This document shows, piece by piece, positions 23,873 through 33,082 of a stretch of 64,000 bases of DNA. Source of the DNA: Blastococcus xanthinilyticus (GTDB taxonomy: Bacteria > Actinomycetota > Actinomycetes > Mycobacteriales > Geodermatophilaceae). Where the stretch lies: positions 248,001 to 312,000 of the forward strand of contig NZ_VNHW01000005.1 in the NCBI RefSeq assembly GCF_008124835.1, written 5' to 3'. The notes under the pieces are model-generated. The model searched no databases and was not told the origin of the DNA. It saw nothing but the letters and a program-made list of their open reading frames with translations. Numbering within the stretch: position 1 is the first letter of the stretch; the number at the start of each line of letters is the position of its first letter. The translations under genes were made by a program, and so were the position numbers.

Positions 23873-25582
23873 GTGCTTTCACCCTCCGGGCGGGAGAACC
23901 CCGCCGGCGCCTCGGCATCCGTCCGCACCCGCCGCATCCGGGAGTTCGCCCGCGAGGTGCTCGGCTACACCGAGTTCCGCCCCGGGCAGGAACGGGCGAT
24001 GCAGGCGGTCGTCGGTGGCCGGGACACCCTCGCCGTCCTGCCCTCGGGGGCCGGCAAGACAGCGATCTACCAGGTCGCCGGACAGCTGCTCGACGGGCCG
24101 GTGCTGGTCGTCTCGCCGCTGATCGCCCTGCAGCGCGACCAGGTCGAGCGGCTGACCGAGCTCGAGGGCGAGGCCGGGCGGGCCGCGCAGCTGAACTCCA
24201 GCCTGTCGGCCGCCGACCAGCGCGAGGCGCTCGCCGGTGTCGGTGACGGAACGGTCCGCTTCCTCTTCCTCGCCCCGGAGCAGCTGGCCAAGCCCGACGT
24301 CGTCGACTCCATCGCGGCGGCCCGGCCGGCGCTGTTCGTCGTCGACGAGGCGCACTGCGTCTCCGCCTGGGGCCACGACTTCCGCCCCGACTACCTCCGG
24401 CTCGGCGGGGTCATCGAGCAACTGGGCCACCCGACCGTCCTCGCGCTCACCGCCACCGCCGCCCCACCGGTGCGCGCCGAGATCGTCGAGCAGCTCCGGA
24501 TGCGCGACGCCGAGATCGTCGTCGCCGGCTTCGACCGCCCCGAGATCCGGCTGGAGGTCGACCACTACGCCGACGCGCACGCCAAGGAGGAGGCCGTGCT
24601 CGACCGGGTGCTGACCGAGATCGGCGACGGCCGCGGCCCCGGCATCGTCTACAGCGCCACCCGCAAGGGCACCGAGCAGGTCGCCGGGCAGCTCGCCGAC
24701 CGGGGGCTGCGCACCCACGCCTACCACGCGGGCCTGAGGAAGAGCGAGCGCGAGGCGACCCAGCGGGCGTGGATGGAGGACGAGCTGGACGTCGTCGTGG
24801 CCACCACGGCCTTCGGCATGGGCATCGACAAGCCCGGCACCCGGTTCGTGATCCACTCGGAGCCGGCGGACTCGGTCGACAGCTACTACCAGGAGATCGG
24901 CCGGGCCGGCCGGGACGGGAAGCCCGCGCTGGCGGTGCTCGTCTACCGCCAGGAGGACCTCGGCCTGCGCCGCTTCTTCGCCGCCGGGACGCCCGCGGAG
25001 GAGGAGCTGCAGCAGGTCGCCGGGCTGGTCGCCGCCGCGCCCGCCGCGGGCCTGGAGGACGGCGTCGACGTCAAGACCCTGCGCGAGGAGACCGGCCGGG
25101 CGGCGACCCCGCTGGCCCGCGACCTCAACCTGCTCGAGCGGGTGTCCGCCGTCGTCCTGGACGAGGACGGCGCCGCCCACCCGGCCGACGACGCCCCCGC
25201 GCCCGGGGAGGCGGCCGCCGCCGCCCGGGAGCTCGCCGAGCACCACGAGAAGGTGGACCAGAGCCGGGTCGAGATGATGCGCGGCTACGCGGAGATCACC
25301 GAGTGCCGCCGCCGGTTCCTCCTGGGCTACTTCGGCGAGCAGCTGGCCGAGCCCTGCGGCAACTGCGACAACTGCACGGCCGGCACCGCGTACGAGCCCG
25401 CCGCGGCCGACGCCGACGCCCCGTTCCCGGTCGAGACGTCCGTGGAGCACAGCGAATGGGGCCCCGGGATCGTGATGCGGGTGGAGGACGACCGGCTCAC
25501 CGTGCTGTTCGACGAGGTCGGTTACAAGACCCTCGCCGTGGCGGCCGTCGTCGAGCACGACCTGCTGCACCGGCGCGGGTGA
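23873..25582 (+). CDS. RecQ-family ATP-dependent DNA helicase
   Basis: A 569-residue superfamily 2 helicase. Motif 0 is YTEFRPGQERAMQA, Walker A PSGAGKTAIYQ (Ser/Ala in place of the usual TG), DEAH box VVDEAHCVSAWGHDF, motif III LALTATA, motif VI QEIGRAGRDGKPA. A zinc site (CRRRFLL, CGNCDNC) follows. There is no HRDC domain; a DUF3553-like module (VEHSEWGPGIVMRVEDD) ends the chain. It unwinds DNA in 3'-5' direction during repair. GTG 23873 is chosen for GGGGAGAGG upstream; a frame-compatible GTG at 23729 would include the palindrome and tandem array. Confidence 0.93.
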   Translation: MLSPSGRENPAGASASVRTRRIREFAREVLGYTEFRPGQERAMQAVVGGRDTLAVLPSGAGKTAIYQVAGQLLDGPVLVVSPLIALQRDQVERLTELEGEAGRAAQLNSSLSAADQREALAGVGDGTVRFLFLAPEQLAKPDVVDSIAAARPALFVVDEAHCVSAWGHDFRPDYLRLGGVIEQLGHPTVLALTATAAPPVRAEIVEQLRMRDAEIVVAGFDRPEIRLEVDHYADAHAKEEAVLDRVLTEIGDGRGPGIVYSATRKGTEQVAGQLADRGLRTHAYHAGLRKSEREATQRAWMEDELDVVVATTAFGMGIDKPGTRFVIHSEPADSVDSYYQEIGRAGRDGKPALAVLVYRQEDLGLRRFFAAGTPAEEELQQVAGLVAAAPAAGLEDGVDVKTLREETGRAATPLARDLNLLERVSAVVLDEDGAAHPADDAPAPGEAAAAARELAEHHEKVDQSRVEMMRGYAEITECRRRFLLGYFGEQLAEPCGNCDNCTAGTAYEPAAADADAPFPVETSVEHSEWGPGIVMRVEDDRLTVLFDEVGYKTLAVAAVVEHDLLHRRG

Positions 25583-25688
25583 ACGCCGGCCGGCTCGACC
25601 TGCGGGACGGCGCGGGCAGGCCCATGATCAACACAGGTCTCCGGGCGCCATTCCCGTCATCCGGCGCCCGATCGGGAGGAGCACGCGC

Positions 25689-27353
25689 GTGAAGGTCCTG
25701 GGCATCAACGCCATCTACCACGACCCGGCGGCGGCGCTGGTCGTCGACGGGAAGGTCGTGGCGGCGGCGGAGGAGGAGCGCTTCAGCCGGCGCAAGCACG
25801 GCAAGCGCCCCCTGCCCTGGAGCGCCTGGGAGCTGCCCGAGCTGTCCGCGGCCTGGTGCCTGAAGGAGGCCGGCATCCGCCCGGAGGAGCTGGACGCGGT
25901 CGCCTACTCCTTCGACCCCGGCCTGATGACCACGCCCGAGGAGACCGGGCTGTTCGACGACGGCGACGTCATGCGCAAGAAGTACGCCGAGATGGCCCCG
26001 GACTTCCTGGCCCACGCCCTACCGGGCCTTGACCCGGCGCAGGTCCGCTTCGTCGCGCACCACGTCGCGCACGCCGCCTCCGCCGGGCTGGCCGCACCGG
26101 TGCTGGGCGGCCGGCGGGACAACTCGGTCCTGGTGCTCGACGGCCGCGGCGAGGCGCACAGCCACCTGGCCGGCCGCTACGTCGACGGGCAGCTGGAGGT
26201 GCTGGCCGGCCAGTCGCTGCCGCACTCCCTCGGCCTCATGTACGAGGACCTCACCGACCACCTGGGCTTCCTGCGCAGCTCCGACGAGTTCAAGGTCATG
26301 GCGATGGCCTCCTACGGCAAGCCGCGCTTCGTCGGCGACCTGGCCGAGCTGATCCGGGCCACCGACGACGGCGGCTTCCGCACCGAGAAGATCGACTTCG
26401 CCGAGTTCGCGCCCCGCCTGGGCAAGGGCGACCAGTGGACCTCCGACCACGCCGACCTGGCGGCCAGCGTGCAGCAGCGGCTGGAGGAGGTGCTGGTCGA
26501 CCTGGCCCGCTGGGTGCACGAGCAGACCGGCGACCGCACCCTCACCCTCGCCGGTGGCACCGCGCTCAACTGCGTGGCCAACACCCGCATCCTGGCCGAG
26601 AGCCCGTTCGAGGAGGTCTGGGTGCAGCCCGCCGCCGGCGACGCCGGCACGGCGCTGGGCGCCGCGCTGCACGTGGCCCGGGAGCTCGGCGAGCAGACCT
26701 CCCCGATGCCCGGCGCCGCCCTGGGCCGGGGCTGGTCGGACGACGAGATCGAGCAGGTGCTGATCACCGCGGCCATCGACTACGAGCGCCCGGACGACGT
26801 CGCCGAGGCCGTCGCCGAGGTGCTCGCCGACAACGGCATCGTCGCCTGGTTCCAGGGCCGCAGCGAGTACGGTCCGCGGGCGCTGGGCCACCGGTCGCTG
26901 ATGGCCCACCCCGGGTACGAGGCCAACCTCGAGCGGATGAACGACGTCAAGGGCCGGGAGCAGTTCCGCCCGGTGGCCCCGATGGTGCTGCTGGAGAAGG
27001 CGCCGGAGATCTTCAGCCGGGGCCCGATCCCCTCCCCCTACATGCTCTTCGTGCACGACGTGGCCCCGGAGTGGAAGGACCGGATCCCCACGGTCACCCA
27101 CGTCGACGGGACGGCGCGGATCCAGACCATCGACCGGGAGACCGAGCCGCTGGTCCACCGGATGATCTCCGCCTTCGAGCGGCGCACCGGCGTCCCGGTC
27201 GTGGTGAACACCAGCCTGAACACCGCCGGCCGCCCGATGGTCGACGACCCGAGGGACGCCCTGGAGTGCTTCGGCTCCGCCCCGGTCGACCTGCTGGCCA
27301 TAGGCCCGTTCGTCGTCCGCCGCCCGAAGCGGACCCCCCGCCCCGGGGACTGA
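25689..27353 (+). CDS. NodU/CmcH-family carbamoyltransferase
   Basis: A 554-residue O-carbamoyltransferase that transfers a carbamoyl group from carbamoyl phosphate, via carbamoyl-adenylate, to a hydroxyl. The N-terminal Kae1-like domain shows LGINAIYHDPAAALV, the metal His pair in HHVAHAASAG, and EERFSRRKH; the C-terminal YrdC-like part has RSEYGPRALGHRS and VNTSLNTAGRPMV. GGGAGGAG precedes GTG 25689. Relatives modify antibiotics, Nod factors or polysaccharides; there is no biosynthetic cluster here, so the acceptor is unknown. Confidence 0.94.
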   Translation: MKVLGINAIYHDPAAALVVDGKVVAAAEEERFSRRKHGKRPLPWSAWELPELSAAWCLKEAGIRPEELDAVAYSFDPGLMTTPEETGLFDDGDVMRKKYAEMAPDFLAHALPGLDPAQVRFVAHHVAHAASAGLAAPVLGGRRDNSVLVLDGRGEAHSHLAGRYVDGQLEVLAGQSLPHSLGLMYEDLTDHLGFLRSSDEFKVMAMASYGKPRFVGDLAELIRATDDGGFRTEKIDFAEFAPRLGKGDQWTSDHADLAASVQQRLEEVLVDLARWVHEQTGDRTLTLAGGTALNCVANTRILAESPFEEVWVQPAAGDAGTALGAALHVARELGEQTSPMPGAALGRGWSDDEIEQVLITAAIDYERPDDVAEAVAEVLADNGIVAWFQGRSEYGPRALGHRSLMAHPGYEANLERMNDVKGREQFRPVAPMVLLEKAPEIFSRGPIPSPYMLFVHDVAPEWKDRIPTVTHVDGTARIQTIDRETEPLVHRMISAFERRTGVPVVVNTSLNTAGRPMVDDPRDALECFGSAPVDLLAIGPFVVRRPKRTPRPGD

Positions 27354-27508
27354 CGCCCCGCCCGCGCCGGGCTGGGAAGCGGCAGGTGACGGTTCGGACA
27401 CAGCCGTCGCCCGGACGGGGGACGGCCGTTACTCGCGCCCGGCCAGGGGTACCCGTGCTGCAGCTCCCGTCAAGAACCTGGCGGGCGCCCACCATGGGAG
27501 GAACAACG

Positions 27509-27955
27509 ATGTCTGCAGCAGCCGGCAACACCGGTGCCGACCGCCGGGGCATGACCTGGCCTCAGATGCTGGCGCTCGCCATCGGCGCCATCTACCTGAT
27601 CGTCGGGATCGTCGGATTCTTCGTCACCGGCTTCGACGACTTCTTCGCCCACGACACGGACGAGACGATCCTCGGCTTCGAGGTCAACCCGTTCCACAAC
27701 GTGGTGCACATCCTGATCGGTGCGGCCGGGCTCGCCCTGTCCCGCACCCTCGCCGGCGCCCGCACCTACGGCTGGCTGCTGGCGGTCGGCTACGGGGCCA
27801 CCTTCGTCTACGGCCTCTTCGCCGTGGACCAGGAGTGGGACTTCCTCAGCCTCAACTGGGCCGACAACTGGCTGCACCTGGTCAGCGCCCTGGCCGGCCT
27901 GGTCATCGCACTGGGCCCGGTCCGCGACGCCGTCACCGGCCGCACGCGGACCTGA
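27509..27955 (+). CDS. DUF4383 membrane protein
   Basis: A 148-residue protein with four hydrophobic helices (MLALAIGAIYLIVGIVGFF, VVHILIGAAGLALS, YGWLLAVGYGATFVYGLF, LHLVSALAGLVIALG), matching DUF4383. Function unknown. ATG 27509 is preferred over ATG 27494 because GGGAGGAAC then lies at ribosome-site distance. Two hairpins follow the stop. Confidence 0.88.
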   Translation: MSAAAGNTGADRRGMTWPQMLALAIGAIYLIVGIVGFFVTGFDDFFAHDTDETILGFEVNPFHNVVHILIGAAGLALSRTLAGARTYGWLLAVGYGATFVYGLFAVDQEWDFLSLNWADNWLHLVSALAGLVIALGPVRDAVTGRTRT

Positions 27956-27962
27956 GCACTGA

Positions 27963-27984
27963 CCCCGCCCCTCCGGGGGCGGGG
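27963..27984 (+). terminator. Terminator hairpin of DUF4383 gene
   Basis: CCCCGCCCC and GGGGCGGGG, a perfect 9-bp stem with a TCCG loop, start 8 nt after the stop codon. Confidence 0.8.
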
Positions 27985-27993
27985 CGGACCACC

Positions 27994-28040
27994 GGAGCCG
28001 GGTCCTGCCGTTCCCCTCGGGGACGGCGGGGCCCGGCTCC
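27994..28040 (+). terminator. Second long hairpin after DUF4383 gene
   Basis: GGAGCCGGG (27994-28002) pairs with CCCGGCTCC (28032-28040), and an inner stem forms in between with one wobble. Together with the preceding hairpin it makes a tandem terminator before the acyl-CoA dehydrogenase promoter. Confidence 0.6.
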
Positions 28041-28086
28041 GCCCGTCCCGGCGAGACCCCGATGCGACGGCCGTCACGTCCGGCGC

Positions 28087-28092
28087 TACGTT
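28087..28092 (+). promoter_or_regulatory. -10 element for leaderless acyl-CoA dehydrogenase gene
   Basis: TACGTT lies 7 nt before ATG 28100; no ribosome site is present. Confidence 0.45.
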
Positions 28093-28099
28093 GCCGGGC

Positions 28100-29311
28100 A
28101 TGGACTTCGCTCTCTCGCCCAAGGCCGAGGACGTCTGCGCCCGCGCCTGGGACTTCATGCGCGAGCACGTGTTCCCCGCCGAGCCGGTCTACGAGGCCTG
28201 GCGGGCCGAGCGCGGCCACGACAACCACGAGCACCCGCCGGTGCTGGAGGAGCTCAAGGCCGAGGCCCGCAAGCGCGGCCTGTGGAACCTCTTCCACCAC
28301 GAGGTGGGCGGGCTGACCAACCTGGAGTACGCCAGTCTCGCCGAGATCACCGGCTGGTCGCCGACGATCGCCCCGGAGTCGATGAACGTCGGTGCCCCGG
28401 ACACGGGCAACATGGAGACGCTCATGCTGTTCGGGACGCCGGAGCACAAGGAGCGCTGGCTCAACCCGCTCCTCGAGGGCGAGATCCGCTCCGGCTTCGC
28501 GATGACCGAGCCCGACGTCGCCAGCTCCGACGCGCGCAACATCCAGACCTCGATCGTCCGCGACGGCGACGAGTACGTCATCAACGGCCGCAAGTGGTGG
28601 ACCTCCGGAGCCGCCGACCCGCGCTGCGCGATCTTCATCGTCATGGGGAAGACCGACCCCGACGGCCCGCCGCACCGGCAGCAGTCGATGGTGCTCGTCC
28701 CCCGCGACACCCCGGGCCTGGAGATCATCCGGCACCTGCCGGTCTTCGGCTACCAGGACCAGCACGGCCACTCCGAGCTGCGGTTCACCGACGTCCGCGT
28801 GCCGGTGAGCAACATCCTCTCCGGCGAGGGCGACGGCTTCATGATCGCCCAGGCCCGGCTGGGCCCCGGCCGCATCCACCACTGCATGCGGGCCATCGGC
28901 ATGGCCGAGCGGGCGCTGGCGCTGATGGTGGAGCGCAGCAAGAACCGCGTCGCCTTCGGCCGCCCGCTGTCCGAGCAGGGCACCGTGCGGGAGGCCATCG
29001 CGCTGTCCCGGATCGAGATCGACCAGGCGCGCCTCTACGTGCTGAAGACCGCCGACCTGATCGACAAGTACGGCGCCAAGGGCGCGCGCACCGAGATCTC
29101 CGCGATCAAGGTCGCCGCCCCGAAGGTCGCCCTCGACGTCATCGACCGCGCCATCCAGGTGCACGGCGGGGCGGGCGTCAGCAACGACACCGTGCTCGCC
29201 CGCTTCTACGCCAGCGCCCGCACGCTGCGGATCGTCGACGGCCCGGACGCGGTGCACATCCGCGGCGTGGCCAAGGAGGAGCTGGCGCGCGAGCGCCCCT
29301 TCGCCGGCTGA
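28100..29311 (+). CDS. Acyl-CoA dehydrogenase family protein
   Basis: A 403-residue flavoenzyme with all three acyl-CoA dehydrogenase domains: helical N-terminus, beta domain ([31 protein letters not shown]) and C-terminal helices ([30 protein letters not shown]). The W-W-T-S-G-A pattern and His-rich [10 protein letters not shown] match the long-chain/ACAD11-like subgroup. It oxidises an acyl-CoA with FAD and passes electrons to ETF; chain length is not predictable. ATG 28100 is used because the family starts at MDFALSP and a -10 element lies 7 nt upstream. Confidence 0.94.
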   Translation: MDFALSPKAEDVCARAWDFMREHVFPAEPVYEAWRAERGHDNHEHPPVLEELKAEARKRGLWNLFHHEVGGLTNLEYASLAEITGWSPTIAPESMNVGAPDTGNMETLMLFGTPEHKERWLNPLLEGEIRSGFAMTEPDVASSDARNIQTSIVRDGDEYVINGRKWWTSGAADPRCAIFIVMGKTDPDGPPHRQQSMVLVPRDTPGLEIIRHLPVFGYQDQHGHSELRFTDVRVPVSNILSGEGDGFMIAQARLGPGRIHHCMRAIGMAERALALMVERSKNRVAFGRPLSEQGTVREAIALSRIEIDQARLYVLKTADLIDKYGAKGARTEISAIKVAAPKVALDVIDRAIQVHGGAGVSNDTVLARFYASARTLRIVDGPDAVHIRGVAKEELARERPFAG

Positions 29312-29327
29312 GCCGCCGCAGTCCACG

Positions 29328-29365
29328 ACCGGTGCCCCGGGCCGCGCGCGGTCCGGGGCACCGGT
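29328..29365. terminator. Perfect 13-bp hairpin between convergent genes
   Basis: ACCGGTGCCCCGG (29328-29340) and its exact complement (29353-29365) with a 12-nt loop lie 17 nt after the acyl-CoA dehydrogenase stop and before the end of the opposing small gene. Confidence 0.8.
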
Positions 29366-29383
29366 GCGTCCGGGCCCGGGCGG

Positions 29384-29584
29384 TCAGGGCGTGAGGGTGC
29401 TCCCGAACCCGCCGCCGGCCAGCTTGGCCATGAGCTGGGTCCGGTCCAGCCCTACGCCGGCCAGGGCGTCGCCGTCCCGGTCGGTGTCGATCTCGTCGGC
29501 GAAGCGCTGCTCCACCTGGTCGGCTGTGTCGTTGTCACCCTCGGTGCGCAGCATCCGCACCAGCTCCTGCTTGTCGAGCTTCAC
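29384..29584 (-). CDS. Small conserved actinobacterial protein
   Basis: A 66-residue protein starting KLDKQELVRMLRTEGD and containing DEIDTDRDGDALAGVGL, a pattern I recognise from small conserved actinobacterial proteins of unknown function. It is hydrophilic with no signal or membrane segment; the DTDRDGD stretch resembles half of a calcium-binding loop but no full EF-hand is present. GTG 29584 follows GGGAGATCGCG. Confidence 0.75.
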   Translation of the reverse strand: MKLDKQELVRMLRTEGDNDTADQVEQRFADEIDTDRDGDALAGVGLDRTQLMAKLAGGGFGSTLTP

Positions 29585-29740
29585 CGCGATCTCCCTCGCC
29601 TCGTCCTGGCCGGAGTGTGGTCCCGGTCACCGCCGGCCGCAACGGCGTCCCGGGAAGGCCCGAGGTCACGGTCCGGTCACGGCGGCGTTCGTCCGCCGGC
29701 GCCCGAGGCGTCCTAGCCAGTGACGACGAGGGGAGACCCG

Positions 29741-30250
29741 GTGGGACGAAGGGACGAGTCCGCCTTCGAGGCGTTCGTCGCGGCACGGTCCGGTGAGCTG
29801 CTCCGGACCGCCGTGCTGCTGACGCGCGACCGCGGTCATGCGGAGGACCTGCTGCAGACCGCGCTCGTGAAGGCCTACCGCCGGTGGGGCCGGATCACCG
29901 GCGACCCCTTCCCCTACGTGCGCCGGGTGCTGGTCACCACCGCCGCGAGCTGGTGGCGGCTGCGCAGCACCCAGGAGATCGTGTCCATGCCGGCGCACGA
30001 CCCGGCCGCTCCGGACGCGACCGACGCCGTCGCCGAGCGGGAGCGGATGGCCCAGGCGCTGGCCACCCTTCCGCCGCGCATGCGGGCGGTACTCGTCCTC
30101 CGCTACACCGAGGACCTCAGCGAGGCAGCCACCGCCGAGCTGCTCGGCTGCTCGGTCCACACGGTGCGGAGCCAGACCGTCCGGGGCCTCGCCCGGCTGC
30201 GCACGGTCCTCGGCGCCGCGGCATCCGCCACCGTCTTCGAGGAGTGCTGA
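29741..30250 (+). CDS. SigE-family ECF RNA polymerase sigma factor
   Basis: A 169-residue ECF sigma factor. Region 2 is seen in AARSGELLRTAVLLTRDRGHAEDLLQTALVKAYRRW, region 4 in LATLPPRMRAVLVLRYTEDLSEAATAELLGC and VHTVRSQTVRGLARL. This is the actinobacterial SigE-family (SigM-like) group. GTG 29741 is chosen for GAGGGGAG upstream; an earlier in-frame GTG at 29720 lacks one. The next gene starts 1 bp after the stop and encodes a membrane protein, the usual place for an anti-sigma partner. Confidence 0.94.
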   Translation: MGRRDESAFEAFVAARSGELLRTAVLLTRDRGHAEDLLQTALVKAYRRWGRITGDPFPYVRRVLVTTAASWWRLRSTQEIVSMPAHDPAAPDATDAVAERERMAQALATLPPRMRAVLVLRYTEDLSEAATAELLGCSVHTVRSQTVRGLARLRTVLGAAASATVFEEC

Positions 30251-30251
30251 C

Positions 30252-31691
30252 GTGACCATCCCCGACAGCGAGCTGGAAGCCGGCCTGCGGAACCTGCGCG
30301 CCCGCGCCGACCTCACCGCACCTCCCCCGGCCGACCTCGCCGAGCGCACCCGCGCCCGGTACCGCGCCCAGCGCCGGTCACGGACCGCGCTGGGCGCCGG
30401 CGCCCTGGTGGTCCTGGCGGTCGTCGTCGGGGTGCCGGTCGCGGCCTCCGGCCTGCTCAGCGGCGACCGCGGCGGCGAGGTCGCGGTGCCGAGCAGCCCG
30501 GCCCCGGAGCCGGCGCCCGCCCTCTACGACCTGCCGACGCGCGGCTCGCTCGCCGGGGACGAGGAGTGGGTGGCCGGCGTCCGGGAGCTCGACTGGATCC
30601 CCCCGGAGCTCGCGGACCAGCTGCCGACGAGCGCCGAGCTGCCCGAGCCGCCGGTCGGGAGCCGCCGGGTCGCCTGGGCGGGCGAGGTCGCCGGCACCCG
30701 GGTGGCGCTCGTCCTCGGCCGGGCCGAGCAGGGGTTCGTGGGCGGGAGCGGGCAGGAGGGCCTGGTGCAGACCTGGTTCACCGGCGACGGCGACGCCGCG
30801 CCGGAGGAGATGGCGCCGGTCGGCTATCCCGGGTCGGACCCGGGAACGGGGCCGGCGATGCTGTTCGCCGCTCCGTACGGGGCGCCCGAGCAGCGCATGG
30901 TCGTGGTCGTCGGCGCACCCGGGGACGAAGCCGTGGTGCTGACCGGCCGGACGGTGACCGCCTCGGCCGACGTCGTCGACCGGTGGGAACCGGTGCCGAT
31001 GGAGGAAGGCGCCGGCGCCCTGGCGCTCGGCGCCTCTTCCGACTGGCCGACCGGCATCCCCGTGGAGCTGTCCCGGCCCGGCGAGAGCCGGCCGCTCCCC
31101 TCGCATGTCACCACCGGGGAGGACCTGGTGAGGGCCTGGAACGAGCCGGTGGAGATCGCCGATCCCCGTGGGCTGCGCGGGCTCGTCCAGGAGGACGTGC
31201 TGCAGCAGGCCGTGCAGCAGCTCGCCGGGCGGTACGGGCTGCCGCTCCGCGACCTCCGTCCGACCCTGCTCGCGGCCGGCTCCGTCGGGACCGGTTCGGA
31301 CTCCCTGAGCGGTGAGCCGGAGACCCGGACCCTGCTGGTGGGCCTGACCTTCCCCTCGGGTGCGACGGGGGCCGCGTTCGTCGACTACTGGACCGACTCC
31401 TACGACATGGCGCAGGAGGACTCCTTCGGCATCGTGCTGGCCCCGGCCGGCACCCCGCTCCTGGAGCAGGTCTTCGCGGTGGCGACCGCGAGCACGGTCA
31501 CGGTCAGCGGCCCGGCGTCCGGCGTCCTGGCCGAGATCTACCTCGCCGACGGCACGCTGCACGCCACGGTGCCACTGGTGGACGGCGCCGGCGTGGGCCC
31601 GCTGGCGCCACCGGCGGCCGAGCGGGTGCGGATCCTGGACGGCCGCGGCGCGGTCGTCGCCGAGGCGCCGCTGTCGGAGCTCGAGGGATGA
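30252..31691 (+). CDS. Membrane protein, probable anti-sigma partner
   Basis: A 479-residue protein with a cytoplasmic N-terminus of about 45 residues (LEAGLRNLRARADLTAPPPADL), one transmembrane helix at about residues 46-67 (ALVVLAVVVGVPVAASGLL), and a large extracytoplasmic part without a recognised fold. No zinc HxxxCxxC motif is present, so it is not a classical ZAS anti-sigma factor. GTG 30252 is one base after the sigma stop, showing coupling. Signal sensing by the outer domain is inferred from context. Confidence 0.8.
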   Translation: MTIPDSELEAGLRNLRARADLTAPPPADLAERTRARYRAQRRSRTALGAGALVVLAVVVGVPVAASGLLSGDRGGEVAVPSSPAPEPAPALYDLPTRGSLAGDEEWVAGVRELDWIPPELADQLPTSAELPEPPVGSRRVAWAGEVAGTRVALVLGRAEQGFVGGSGQEGLVQTWFTGDGDAAPEEMAPVGYPGSDPGTGPAMLFAAPYGAPEQRMVVVVGAPGDEAVVLTGRTVTASADVVDRWEPVPMEEGAGALALGASSDWPTGIPVELSRPGESRPLPSHVTTGEDLVRAWNEPVEIADPRGLRGLVQEDVLQQAVQQLAGRYGLPLRDLRPTLLAAGSVGTGSDSLSGEPETRTLLVGLTFPSGATGAAFVDYWTDSYDMAQEDSFGIVLAPAGTPLLEQVFAVATASTVTVSGPASGVLAEIYLADGTLHATVPLVDGAGVGPLAPPAAERVRILDGRGAVVAEAPLSELEG

Positions 31692-31756
31692 GCGCCCGGC
31701 ACCCCTGACGGCGTCGCCGGCGCGGTGCTCCTGGCCGGGCCGGGAGGCCGTTCCAC

Positions 31757-31790
31757 GGCGGTCCGGGTGGTCAGGCCCGCCCGGACCGCC
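31757..31790. terminator. Perfect 11-bp hairpin at convergent gene ends
   Basis: GGCGGTCCGGG (31757-31767) pairs exactly with CCCGGACCGCC (31780-31790); loop 12 nt. It spans the stop codon of the small membrane gene on the minus strand and lies 66 nt after the stop of the plus-strand gene. Confidence 0.75.
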
Positions 31791-31986
31791 GGACGAGGAG
31801 GCCGCCCACGGCGGCGAGCGCGACCGCGACGACCAGCTGGCCGATCCCCACTCCGGCCTGGTCGCTGGCGAACCAGGTAGGGGAGGAGACGAGGAGCACG
31901 AGGGCGACCCCGAGGAGGAGCAGTCCGACCAGGCGCTCGCGGCGGGCGTTGCGGGTGACGGGCGTGCCGGGGGAGGGGTCGGTCAT
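31771..31986 (-). CDS. Small two-helix membrane protein
   Basis: A 71-residue protein with two hydrophobic helices (LVGLLLLGVALVLLVSS and VVAVALAAVGGLLV) and basic ends. No family recognised. ATG 31986 is the only sensible start. It diverges from the desaturase gene, leaving about 120 bp for both promoters. Confidence 0.7.
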   Translation of the reverse strand: MTDPSPGTPVTRNARRERLVGLLLLGVALVLLVSSPTWFASDQAGVGIGQLVVAVALAAVGGLLVRRSGRA

Positions 31987-32106
31987 GCCGCCAGCCTGCC
32001 AGGCAGGTCCGGGCGTAGCGGCAGGGCGGACGGGGAACTCCAGTCCGGGCACGGCCGCACGCGCGGGATCTGCGACGATGCGAACCGAGCCGACCCGGAG
32101 GTCCCC

Positions 32107-33057
32107 ATGGCGCAGACGTCCCCGCAGGCAGCCGTCCTGACCGAGCTCGAGCCGGTCGTGGCGGAGAACCTCGACCGGCACATCCGGATGGCGAAGGAGT
32201 GGCATCCGCACGACTACGTCCCGTGGGACGAGGGGCGGAACTTCGCGTTCCTCGGCGGCGAGGACTGGTCGCCCGAGCAGTCGCGGCTGGACGCCACGGC
32301 GAAGGCCGCGATGTTCGTCAACCTGCTGACCGAGGACAACCTGCCCAGCTACCACCGCGAGATCGCCACCCGGTTCGGCCGGGACGGCGCGTGGGGCCAG
32401 TGGGTGGGCCGCTGGACGGCGGAGGAGGGGCGGCACGGCGTCGCGCTGCGCGACTACCTGGTCGTCACCCGGGGCGTCGACCCGGTCGAGCTGGAGCGCG
32501 CCCGCATGGACTACATGACCACCGGCTACGACTCCGGCGACAAGAGCCCGCTCGAGGCGGTCGCCTACGTCTCGTTCCAGGAGCTGGCGACGCGGGTCTC
32601 GCACCGCAACACCGGCAAGGCCACCGGCGACCCCATCGCCGACAAGCTGCTGGCTCGCATCGCCACCGACGAGAACCTGCACATGATCTTCTACCGGAAC
32701 CTGGTGACGGCGGCGTTCGACATCGACCCGGACGAGACGATGAAGGCCGTGGCCACCGAGGTCATGAGCTTCGAGATGCCCGGCGCGACCATGGCGAACT
32801 TCCGCCGGAACTCGACGATCATCGCCAAGGCCGGCATCTACGACCTTCGGCTGCACCACGACGAGGTGGTCAGCCCCATCCTGCGCACCTGGAAGGTCTT
32901 CGAGCGCAGCGACCTCGGGCCGGAGGGCGAGCAGGCCCGCGAGCGGCTGGCCGCGTTCCTGACCGGCCTGGACGCCGAGGCCAGCAGGTTCGTGGAGAGC
33001 CGGGAGCGGATGCGGGCCCGCATGGCGGCCAAGGGCGAGACCGCCGTCCAGGTCTGA
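32107..33057 (+). CDS. Acyl-ACP desaturase (diiron)
   Basis: A 316-residue ferritin-like diiron desaturase related to mycobacterial DesA1/DesA2. Iron ligands appear as Glu in LLTEDNLPSYH, EEGRHG, and DENLHMIFY. It introduces a double bond into an acyl chain on ACP using O2 and ferredoxin. The CGGAGG site lies directly before the CCCC spacer and ATG 32107. Together with the nearby acyl-CoA dehydrogenase it may affect membrane lipids, though the genes are not in one operon. Confidence 0.93.
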   Translation: MAQTSPQAAVLTELEPVVAENLDRHIRMAKEWHPHDYVPWDEGRNFAFLGGEDWSPEQSRLDATAKAAMFVNLLTEDNLPSYHREIATRFGRDGAWGQWVGRWTAEEGRHGVALRDYLVVTRGVDPVELERARMDYMTTGYDSGDKSPLEAVAYVSFQELATRVSHRNTGKATGDPIADKLLARIATDENLHMIFYRNLVTAAFDIDPDETMKAVATEVMSFEMPGATMANFRRNSTIIAKAGIYDLRLHHDEVVSPILRTWKVFERSDLGPEGEQARERLAAFLTGLDAEASRFVESRERMRARMAAKGETAVQV

Positions 33058-33061
33058 CGCC

Positions 33062-33075
33062 GGCGGCCGGCCGCC
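33062..33075. terminator. Short palindromic hairpin after desaturase gene
   Basis: GGCGGCCGGCCGCC is a perfect 14-bp palindrome between the convergent desaturase and GNAT genes. Confidence 0.4.
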
Positions 33076-33082
33076 CGGCGGG

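Noticed and set aside
21378-23918. An 846-codon minus-strand frame over the HNH gene and palindromes
   Set aside because: It is antisense to the HNH gene, which has clear DUF222 and HNH motifs.
30252-31691. Classical zinc anti-sigma factor
   Set aside because: The HxxxCxxC motif is absent, so only a probable membrane partner of the sigma factor is claimed.
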